A DNA stretch of 21,885 bases from an uncultured Bacillota bacterium (GTDB lineage Bacteria > Bacillota > Clostridia > Christensenellales > UBA1242). The position numbers and the translations under genes are program-made. The DNA lies in assembly GCA_949282835.1 (NCBI GenBank), contig CASDQU010000035.1:1-21885 (forward strand), given 5' to 3'. Shown here in pieces: positions 17,219 through 21,885 of this stretch. Position 1 is the first letter of the stretch, and each line of letters opens with the position of its first letter. The notes under the pieces were generated by a model. That model was not told the DNA's origin and ran no database searches. It saw only the letters and a list, made by a program, of their open reading frames with translations.

Positions 17219-17720
17219 ATGGAATTTGAATACAAGCAGATAGATATAAGTTATTTAGATGCAATTTTTGATATGCAAAAAGAAGTTTTTGAAGAGGGTT
17301 ATGGATCAAAATATATTAAGATATCATTCAAAAGAGGTTTTAAAAGAGGCTTTAAGTCATGATAATTACACATTAGGAGTGTTTTATAAACAAAAACTTA
17401 TTGCATTTATAATGTTGCAATACTATGATGCTTTAAACATGGACAGAAATTTACTTAAAAACACAGAGGACTGTAAATATAGTGAAATTTATACTATTTA
17501 TTTAATACTTGTAAAAAAAGAATATCGTGGCCATGGATTACAACGAAAAATGCTAGAATTAATTGAAAACAACAAACAAAATATTATTATAAATGCGAAA
17601 GTATCGCCACAAAATAGTTATAGTCTTGATAATTTTCTAGCATGTGGTTATAAAATTTTAACCGAAATGAAAATGTATGGGGGATTTAATAGATTGATAG
17701 TCTATAAACCAATAAACTGA
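17219..17720 (+). pseudogene. GNAT N-acetyltransferase broken by a one-base frameshift
   Basis: The ribosome binding site AAAAGGAG and ATG at 17219 open a frame (MEFEYKQIDISYLDAIFDMQ...) that ends at TGA 17360-17362. The main GNAT body is in the next frame and runs to 17720. Removing one G from GGG at 17296-17298 joins them as ...KEVFEEVMDQNILRYHSKEV..., giving a normal GNAT of 166 residues. The acetyl-CoA-binding motif A is present (YLILVKKEYRGHGLQRKMLE, with RGHGLQ). Substrate unknown. A body-only product from an internal ATG at 17259 or 17301 would lack a ribosome site. Either a recent pseudogene, a sequencing error or, less likely, a +1 programmed frameshift. Confidence 0.75.
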
Positions 17721-17761
17721 AGTCCTCCGTCAATGATGGTAAGAAATTTGAATAAAAAGTG

Positions 17762-17790
17762 TTGACAATATCAAATTTTTACAATATAAT
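17762..17790 (+). promoter_or_regulatory. Consensus sigma-A promoter of the asnA leader
   Basis: TTGACA (17762-17767), an exactly 17-bp spacer and TATAAT (17785-17790): a perfect consensus. Initiation near 17797 gives a roughly 330-nt leader before asnA. A promoter this strong suits a gene held back by downstream attenuation. Confidence 0.93.
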
Positions 17791-17817
17791 GATAATATCA
17801 TAGAAAAGGAGACAGGA

Positions 17818-17871
17818 ATGAAACACATTTTTAATAATAACAACAATAATAATTTAAACACATTTAAATAA
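17818..17871 (+). CDS. Asparagine-rich leader peptide of asnA
   Basis: The 17-residue ORF MKHIFNNNNNNNLNTFK has 8 Asn, seven of them consecutive (AAT AAT AAC AAC AAT AAT AAT, 17833-17853). It starts about 21 nt after the predicted transcription start and has a strong AAAAGGAG (17804-17811) six bases upstream. Such runs of the regulated amino acid are the signature of ribosome-mediated attenuation (as in the his, trp and leu leaders). The gene downstream makes asparagine. The Asn run includes AACAACAA, complementary to TTGTTGTT at 17884-17891, so ribosome position could alter folding after the stop codon. Confidence 0.88.
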   Translation: MKHIFNNNNNNNLNTFK

Positions 17872-17913
17872 TGGGTTTCAATTTTGTTGTTGAAAAAATG
17901 GTTTATTCTTTCG

Positions 17914-17943
17914 CACTCTCTTGAAATCCAAGAGAGTGTTTTT
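17914..17943 (+). terminator. asnA attenuator, first terminator hairpin
   Basis: A perfect 10-bp stem CACTCTCTTG (17914-17923) with CAAGAGAGTG (17929-17938), a 5-nt loop and a T5 run. It lies 42 nt after the leader-peptide stop and before the coding gene, so it can only act as an attenuator. Confidence 0.88.
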
Positions 17944-17956
17944 ATATCTATTTTAG

Positions 17957-17983
17957 CACTCTCTAAACAAGAGAGTGTTTTTT
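17957..17983 (+). terminator. asnA attenuator, second terminator hairpin with interchangeable arms
   Basis: Stem CACTCTCT (17957-17964) with AGAGAGTG (17970-17977), then T6. The right arm with two preceding bases (17968-17977) is identical to the right arm of the first hairpin. The left arm repeats its first eight bases. Arm 2 can therefore pair with arm 3 (17931-17938 with 17957-17964) to form an antiterminator that would remove both terminators at once. This is the 1:2, 2:3, 3:4 logic of classical attenuators. Confidence 0.85.
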
Positions 17984-18000
17984 CTTAAAAGGAGGAAGTT

Positions 18001-18054
18001 ATGAAAAAGATCAATGCCGTAGCGGGCGAAGAAGAAGGTAATAATTCATTTTAA
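18001..18054 (+). CDS. Second leader mini-ORF, MKKINAVAGEEEGNNSF
   Basis: A 17-codon ORF with a very strong AAAAGGAGG (17987-17995) just past the second terminator. It has three Asn codons, including a pair (18040-18045) four codons before the stop. Its stop codon TAA overlaps the next ribosome binding site TAAGGAGG (18052-18059). Codon content differs slightly from the neighbours (GCC GTA GCG GGC). The strong ribosome site and its position argue that it is translated. Its function in asnA control is inferred. Confidence 0.6.
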   Translation: MKKINAVAGEEEGNNSF

Positions 18055-18122
18055 GGAGGTTTGTATGCAATTTTTCTCCTTAAAAACATTATAAATTGCA
18101 AAAAAATAAAATTTAAGGAGAA
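18049..18122 (+). promoter_or_regulatory. Alternative Shine-Dalgarno sequestering switch before asnA
   Basis: The segment CTCCTTAAAA (18076-18085) can pair perfectly with TTTTAAGGAG (18049-18058), the ribosome site of the third mini-ORF. It can also pair over 11 bp (18074-18084 with 18112-18122) with TTTAAGGAGAA, the ribosome site of asnA. The two helices exclude each other. The 18076-18085 segment lies inside the third mini-ORF, so its translation would keep the asnA site open. A ribosome finishing the second mini-ORF would melt the first helix. This is the layout of a translational attenuator. Confidence 0.7.
18065..18094 (+). CDS. Third leader mini-ORF, MQFFSLKTL
   Basis: A nine-codon ORF 5 bases after TAAGGAGG (18052-18059). 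It contains the anti-Shine-Dalgarno segment within its codons (TTC TCC TTA AAA). A ribosome ending the second mini-ORF could re-initiate here, as the start is 11 nt after that stop. It may be only a carrier for the RNA switch. Confidence 0.45.
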   Translation: MQFFSLKTL

Positions 18123-18127
18123 TTATT

Positions 18128-19120
18128 ATGTTTAAAAAAGAAAAATACATCAAGTTAGATGTAATACAAAAACAAAAATATATTAAATTCATTAAAGATA
18201 AATTTGAAAGTGCTTTAGCAAAAGAGTTGGGACTTATTCGCGTTTCGGCTCCAGTTGTGGTGACTAAAGATAGTGGACTTCAAGATGATCTTAGCGGAGT
18301 TGAAAGAAGGGTGGCCTTTGATATTGCTAAAGACGGCAAAGAATTAGAAATTGTTCAATCTCTTGCAAAATGGAAGCGCTTTGCACTTGCTAAATATCAT
18401 TTTCCTCTTGGGCAAGGGCTTTATACCGATATGAGTGCGATTAGAAGAGATGATAAGGTTGACCAAACACATTCAATCTATGTTGACCAATGGGATTGGG
18501 AAAGGGTTATTTCGAAAGAGGATAGAACTATTGACTATTTAAAACAAACGGTCAAAAAAATAGTAAAAGCGATTTGTAAAACTAGCAAATTATTAAAATC
18601 GAAGGGCTTTACTGGGGTGGATATTTCAGAAAAAGTATTTTTTATCACCTCTCAAGAGCTTTTAGATATGTATCCAGATTTGACTGACAAACAAAGAGAA
18701 TATCAAATAACAAAAAAATATAAAACTGTATTTATCATGCAAATAGGCGATAAACTTTCTGATGGTAAGCCGCATGACCTTAGAGCTCCTGACTATGACG
18801 ACTGGAGCTTAGATGGCGATTTGTTGTTTTATCATGAGGTGTTAGACCAAGCTTTGGAAATTTCCAGTATGGGCATAAGAGTTGATAAAGACAGCCTTTT
18901 GAAACAAATAGCTATATCTGGCAAAGAAGAAAGGCTTAAATTGCCTTATCATAAAGCAATTCTTGAAGGTAAACTTCCACTTACTATTGGTGGCGGAATT
19001 GGACAAAGTAGACTTTGCATGTTGCTTCTTGGCAGAGCTCATATAGGAGAGGTACAAGCAAGTTACTGGGACAGCGAAAGCCTATTAAAATGCCAAAAAG
19101 AAGATATAGAATTGTTATAA
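18128..19120 (+). CDS. asnA: Aspartate--ammonia ligase (asparagine synthetase A)
   Basis: The 330-residue enzyme makes asparagine from aspartate, ammonia and ATP in the cytoplasm. It is related to class II aminoacyl-tRNA synthetases. AsnA signatures include VVVTKDSGLQDDLSGVERRVAF, LAKWKRFALAKYHFPLGQGLYTDMSAIRRDD, HSIYVDQWDWE, RAPDYDDW and GGGIGQSRLCMLLLGRAHIGEVQ. Length matches the family. The start has TTAAGGAG eight bases upstream, which can be hidden by the leader switch. Regulation is likely by the asparagine-coding leader upstream. No T-box, the common device for asparagine genes in Firmicutes, was seen. The presence of asnA indicates the ammonia-dependent route. Confidence 0.97.
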   Translation: MFKKEKYIKLDVIQKQKYIKFIKDKFESALAKELGLIRVSAPVVVTKDSGLQDDLSGVERRVAFDIAKDGKELEIVQSLAKWKRFALAKYHFPLGQGLYTDMSAIRRDDKVDQTHSIYVDQWDWERVISKEDRTIDYLKQTVKKIVKAICKTSKLLKSKGFTGVDISEKVFFITSQELLDMYPDLTDKQREYQITKKYKTVFIMQIGDKLSDGKPHDLRAPDYDDWSLDGDLLFYHEVLDQALEISSMGIRVDKDSLLKQIAISGKEERLKLPYHKAILEGKLPLTIGGGIGQSRLCMLLLGRAHIGEVQASYWDSESLLKCQKEDIELL

Positions 19121-19200
19121 TTGATTATGCCCCATTGAGTTCTTATTTAATAGAATTTTATACCCATATGCAAAAATCTCTATAAATAAAGATATTTAGA

Positions 19201-19270
19201 CATTGAGAATTAAAATGCCTTACTATTTTTCTAAAGGTAGTAGGGATATTTAATTCTAAATGCTCTCAAT
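19201..19270. repeat. Imperfect inverted repeat in the asnA-MFS gap
   Basis: CATTGAGA...ATTAAA...CCTTACTA pairs with TAGTAGGGATATTTAAT...TCTCAAT, leaving a roughly 9-nt bulge on the right side. The 396-bp gap (19121-19516) is otherwise AT-rich. Apart from the terminator-like hairpin at 19284 and the promoter at 19483, nothing else is recognised in it. Confidence 0.45.
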
Positions 19271-19283
19271 AATGCACTTTTTC

Positions 19284-19304
19284 AAAAATCTTACTGATTT
19301 TTTT
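19284..19304 (+). terminator. Probable asnA terminator
   Basis: AAAAATC (19284-19290) pairs with GATTTTT across TTACT, with T continuing to 19304. The stem is AT-rich and short, so strength is uncertain. It lies about 165 nt after asnA. Confidence 0.5.
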
Positions 19305-19482
19305 AAATATGACTAACGTCTTCTTTGACTATGACTATAGTATCAAAACAAGTTGTAAATTTGATTTCTTAATTGTTTAGTACTCATTTTAGACATAATG
19401 ACTTTTAATTATAATTACAAATCTGTTTAATATATAAGAAAATCACATAGCCATGGGTTTTCATCAAAACTGTGTTTATTTG

Positions 19483-19510
19483 TTGAAAATATTAAAAATT
19501 TTGTTATAAT
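19483..19510 (+). promoter_or_regulatory. Promoter of the MFS gene, almost abutting its start codon
   Basis: TTGAAA (19483-19488), a 16-bp spacer and TATAAT (19505-19510), with TG one base ahead giving an extended -10. The ATG at 19517 falls where transcription should begin, so the mRNA would have little or no 5' leader. Confidence 0.75.
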
Positions 19511-19516
19511 AGAAAC

Positions 19517-20704
19517 ATGGGACTTGGACAAAATAAAAATATTAATCTAATTTTTTTATACCTTGCTTTTTATGGGTTTTCAGTAGGTGTTTGGTCAGAT
19601 TTTGCGCAAATTTGGCTTAAAGAGCAGGATATAACCATATCAAACATAGGCATTATTATTGCAGGAGCAACTTTCACGGCTGGGATTATTGTTATATTTA
19701 TGACAAAATATATAAAAAAAGTCAATGAATTATTTTTGCTGAAAAACATCTTTGTGTTTAAATTGTTGTTTTTGTCTTTAATGCTTGTCGGGAGTTTTCT
19801 TTCAATCAAATTATTATGTATTACTGCTTTTATTCTTGATTCTATTGCCAACAACTTAATTGTGTCTGCAACTTATCCAATTATTTCATATATCTTAAAA
19901 AGTGAGCGTTCTTATAGCACGCGTAAACTTGTGGAATATGCAGGAATTGACATTGGACTTTTGCTTGCAAGCTTGTTGATTGGAAGGCAAATAGGTTCAT
20001 TTATTATAGACTATAACACTATGCTAATGTTGTCGCTAGTTTTCACCCTCTGCTCAACAATTTGCGTTTTAACCATAAAAAATGGCAAAATTTTCTTTAC
20101 AGATAAAAAAAATATAATAAAAAACATCTTCAGAGACAAAATTCTATGCGTCTATTTTCTCTATTTTTTTATAAGTCAAATGGCTTATTTTGCTGGGCTT
20201 GGAATGCAGCTTTTAACAATAGCCACTTATACAGGGTTTTCTTCTTCCACAGCTGGACTATTTATTGTGATTGGTTGTATTTGTGGTGATTTTTTTGGTG
20301 TTCTCGCTCTCAAAAAGTTGACACCCAAAAATGATTATTTAACAATTATTATCAAATTTGGCATCAGATTTTTATTTTATCTTGCCATTGTAATTTTTCC
20401 AACCAAAGAGGTCTTGCTTATCGGGCTTTTTGCTTCGCTGTTTATTTCACGAGCTTACGAAAATAAAACAGACGGCATTTACATCAACAGATGCAACAAG
20501 GCCGAAGTGTTTACCTTTAGTAATCTACGCTATATCTTTGGATATATGGGTAAGGGTTTTGGAACGCTGATTGTTGGTTTTACTTTTGGGTTTGGATTAA
20601 GATATATTTTTGGTATTTGCTTATCGCTTATGGTTTTGCAAATTACTTCCGCTTTATGCCTTGTAAAAATGCGTAAAAACGAAGCAAAGTGGCTTTTATG
20701 TTAA
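19517..20704 (+). CDS. Major facilitator superfamily transporter
   Basis: A 395-residue integral membrane protein with about 12 hydrophobic helices, the length of an MFS permease. The first helix begins near residue 8 (NLIFLYLAFYGFSVGVW). A basic loop in the first half (FMTKYIKKVNELF) and a charged central loop (KNGKIFFTDKKNIIKNIFRDK) separate the two six-helix halves. The protein ends VKMRKNEAKWLLC. The substrate cannot be told from sequence. It has no ribosome binding site, and its promoter touches the start codon, so it is predicted to be leaderless. A downstream Met with a better site was not found near the first helix. No neighbour indicates a pathway. Confidence 0.82.
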   Translation: MGLGQNKNINLIFLYLAFYGFSVGVWSDFAQIWLKEQDITISNIGIIIAGATFTAGIIVIFMTKYIKKVNELFLLKNIFVFKLLFLSLMLVGSFLSIKLLCITAFILDSIANNLIVSATYPIISYILKSERSYSTRKLVEYAGIDIGLLLASLLIGRQIGSFIIDYNTMLMLSLVFTLCSTICVLTIKNGKIFFTDKKNIIKNIFRDKILCVYFLYFFISQMAYFAGLGMQLLTIATYTGFSSSTAGLFIVIGCICGDFFGVLALKKLTPKNDYLTIIIKFGIRFLFYLAIVIFPTKEVLLIGLFASLFISRAYENKTDGIYINRCNKAEVFTFSNLRYIFGYMGKGFGTLIVGFTFGFGLRYIFGICLSLMVLQITSALCLVKMRKNEAKWLLC

Positions 20705-20852
20705 AAAAAGTTGCTAAATTTGTTTTTTCTTATTTGGCATTAAATTTGCAGCTATTATTTTTGAGAGTTATAATTGGAGTAATTTTTAAAAAAACACTGA
20801 GATTGTCTATTTTAACACTACTCAAGAGTTTTTGAATGAGCATTCAGTGGAG

Positions 20853-20869
20853 AACGGAAGTTTGCATTG
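20853..20869 (+). repeat. Direct repeat, copy 1
   Basis: AACGGAAGTTTGCATTG occurs here and at 20963-20979. Both copies are followed by a degenerate stretch, A-rich ACTTG, then ACTGGAGCTT. The second copy leads into the tRNA 3' end, so this upstream unit looks like a decayed duplicate of the tRNA tail region. The 20705-20850 stretch before it holds nothing recognisable. Confidence 0.75.
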
Positions 20870-20913
20870 GTGCGAGGGTATAAAAAACTTGTCAAGGTAA
20901 GAGCAAAGAAAGA

Positions 20914-20958
20914 CTGGAGCTTTTCAGCGAGCGGTAGGCGAGCGCTGAGCGGCTCCAG
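20914..20958. repeat. GC-rich palindrome between the repeat copies
   Basis: CTGGAGC (20914-20920) pairs with GCTCCAG (20952-20958), and CAGCG (20925-20929) with CGCTG (20943-20947). It is much richer in G+C than the rest of the window. No T-run follows, so it is not a typical terminator. Confidence 0.7.
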
Positions 20959-20962
20959 AGCA

Positions 20963-20979
20963 AACGGAAGTTTGCATTG
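20963..20979 (+). repeat. Direct repeat, copy 2
   Basis: Identical over 17 bases to 20853-20869. It is followed by a small GTGC/GCAC hairpin and by the tRNA terminator. Confidence 0.75.
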
Positions 20980-20993
20980 TGCGATAGCACAAA

Positions 20994-21017
20994 AAAACTT
21001 GCCATAAGGCAAGTTTT
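20994..21017 (-). terminator. Terminator of the tRNA gene (bidirectional)
   Basis: A 10-bp perfect stem (20994-21003 with 21008-21017), loop ATAA. On the minus strand it lies just after the tRNA CCA end and runs into T7. Confidence 0.85.
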
Positions 21018-21019
21018 AC

Positions 21020-21064
21020 TGGAGCTTATGATGGGACTCGAACCCATGACCTCAGCCTTACCAA
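21020..21064 (-). pseudogene. 3' half of a tRNA-Thr(GGT) gene, 5' half missing or scrambled
   Basis: Read on the minus strand it starts with the anticodon loop TTGGTAA (anticodon GGT). It continues with the 3' anticodon stem GGCTG, variable loop, T arm ATGGG-TTCGAGT-CCCAT and acceptor strand CATAAGC, then TCCA. The partners that a whole tRNA needs (CAGCC before the loop and GCTTATG at the 5' end) are not found in the next 100 bases. Some bases further out (CTCTGCCC, 21091-21098 on the plus strand) weakly resemble a D arm, so a decayed full gene with an insertion is an alternative. The sharp edge and the retained native terminator fit a displaced attachment-site copy. Confidence 0.7.
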
Positions 21065-21412
21065 TTTACCCAGCGCAAAAATTGGATTTTGCTCTGCCCA
21101 TTAAAACCCTTTAAAAAACTAGCAAAAACGCTAGTGTTTTTTCTTTTGCTGTCAAAATGTCAATTTCCTGACGCTATATGACAACTATGTCAAATTTATC
21201 AAATGACACTATCCACCTAAGTTGTTTTTGAACTATCTAAAACTGATTAAATTTAATATGATGAAAAGATAGATTATAATTAGTTATTTAGTATAAAAAA
21301 TCATTTATTTTTTAATTAATAATATTTTAGTGAAAGAATTTGATTTTATGTTATAATAAGATTGCTAAATAATTAATCAATTATGTCTTAAAAAATTAGG
21401 ATGGGAGAGTTT
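21065..21412. other. Non-coding gap between tRNA scar and nucleotidyltransferase
   Basis: Mostly AT-rich with no ORF of note. It contains a GCAAAA/TTTTGC hairpin close to the tRNA fragment and a short CTAGC-rich inverted repeat (ACTAGC...GCTAGT, 21119-21134) followed by T-rich sequence. At the right end lies a promoter-like box. Confidence 0.5.
21349..21357 (+). promoter_or_regulatory. Extended -10 promoter candidate for the nucleotidyltransferase
   Basis: TG-T-TATAAT (21349-21357), with only a weak -35 (GTGAAA at 21330). Start near 21363 would give a leader of about 50 nt. Confidence 0.5.
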
Positions 21413-21885
21413 ATGGTTAAAAGATTATATAAAAAACAACAAAAAAACATTAGAAACATCGCTAATAACATTATAAATTTTTTTCACAAAGAGTTAAAGG
21501 GAAAGTATGTTTTTACTCAAAGAATTGTAGGATCGGGATCTCTTGGAACAATGTTGGTTGATGATAATGGGGATTATGATATTGATTATCAAATTTTACT
21601 AACTAATAGAAGTAAAATAGATTTGAGTAATGCAACACAAATAAAAAATGATTTTTTTAATTGTTTACAATCATATAAAGATAAAGAACATAAAAATGCA
21701 AAAATAGAAAATTCAACAACGTCAATAACTTATCGTTGCTTAGGCAATGGACAAAATTTTCATATTGATTTTGTGATAATTAAAACATTCCCCGAAAACG
21801 ATTTGATTATAAGAAGAAATATAAAGAAAGAAACAAAAACGAAAAATGAATATACATGGAATGAGTTGCCAAAATACAATGAAGC
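21413..21885 (+). CDS. Nucleotidyltransferase, possibly a CBASS CD-NTase (3' end outside window)
   Basis: The frame is open to the window end, so only the first 157 residues are seen. They show the polymerase-beta-like nucleotidyltransferase signature. GSGSLGT (40-46) is the GS motif. GDYDIDYQI (53-61) provides the metal-binding Asp pair with a third Asp in the run (Asp54, Asp56, Asp58), and a distal Asp lies in HIDFVII (Asp119). GS, then about ten residues, then DYDID is a pattern often seen in bacterial cGAS/DncV-like enzymes that make cyclic oligonucleotide signals. A generic tRNA-type or antitoxin nucleotidyltransferase cannot be excluded. The start at 21413 follows GGGAG; an in-frame ATG at 21401 is possible. 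It is the first gene after the tRNA scar, so may belong to an integrated island. No effector gene is visible inside the window. Confidence 0.65.
   Translation, partial: MVKRLYKKQQKNIRNIANNIINFFHKELKGKYVFTQRIVGSGSLGTMLVDDNGDYDIDYQILLTNRSKIDLSNATQIKNDFFNCLQSYKDKEHKNAKIENSTTSITYRCLGNGQNFHIDFVIIKTFPENDLIIRRNIKKETKTKNEYTWNELPKYNE

Noticed and set aside
17259..17720. GNAT starting at the internal ATG 17259
   Set aside because: No ribosome site is present, and its first 14 residues are out of frame with the family N-terminus, which is encoded in the frame from 17219.
17797..18127. T-box riboswitch upstream of asnA
   Set aside because: The conserved T-box sequence (AGGGTGGNACCGCG type) and a specifier-loop stem I were not found. 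The leader is instead explained by the Asn-rich ORF and the terminators.
20818..21012. 64-residue minus-strand ORF
   Set aside because: It covers the repeats, the palindrome and the tRNA terminator, has no ribosome site and has no protein-like pattern.
21020..21105. Functional tRNA-Thr gene
   Set aside because: The 5' acceptor strand and 5' anticodon stem that would pair with the clear 3' half are absent.

Overview
The window reads as AT-rich chromosomal DNA from a low-GC, Gram-positive, Clostridia-like bacterium. This is supported by canonical sigma-A promoters, strong AGGAGG ribosome binding sites, the rplU-prp-rpmA cluster with an N-terminally extended L27, flotillin-like FloA, the sporulation pair yqfC-yqfD ahead of ybeY-era, and a short type of MurB. 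Large surface proteins that end in a membrane anchor rather than LPXTG fit an uncultured gut-type Clostridia. The exact lineage cannot be read from the sequence.

Layout. 1-3370: the C-terminal part of a giant Ig-like surface protein. 3497-4553: rplU-prp-rpmA with its own promoter, a structured leader and a terminator. 4568-5401: an OGG1-type 8-oxoguanine glycosylase. 5474-7310: a floA operon with an unknown partner membrane protein, followed by a 151-bp hairpin-forming element lying between two copies of the terminator hairpin. 7417-10115: yqfC-yqfD-ybeY-era, tightly packed. 10249-12628: convergent murB, then divergent murC. 12907-17154: a giant secreted, membrane-anchored subtilase with adhesin-like repeats. 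17219-17720: a GNAT acetyltransferase broken by a one-base frameshift. 17762-19120: asnA with a long and elaborate leader. 19517-20704: an MFS transporter whose mRNA looks leaderless. 20850-21064: duplicated hairpin repeats, a terminator and the 3' half of a tRNA-Thr gene. 21413-end: the start of a nucleotidyltransferase of CD-NTase (CBASS) type, cut off by the window.

The most interesting part is the asnA leader. A perfect promoter (TTGACA, 17 bp, TATAAT) drives a 17-residue leader peptide with seven consecutive asparagine codons. Two tandem terminator hairpins with interchangeable arms follow. Next come two more mini-ORFs and an anti-Shine-Dalgarno segment that can pair with either the second mini-ORF's ribosome binding site or that of asnA. 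This looks like asparagine-sensing, ribosome-mediated attenuation of an asparagine synthetase, possibly at both transcription and translation, and no T-box was seen. The second item of interest is the right end. An orphan tRNA-Thr 3' end, with its native terminator still on the chromosomal side, looks like an attachment-site scar. It may mark the boundary of an integrated element that carries the nucleotidyltransferase.
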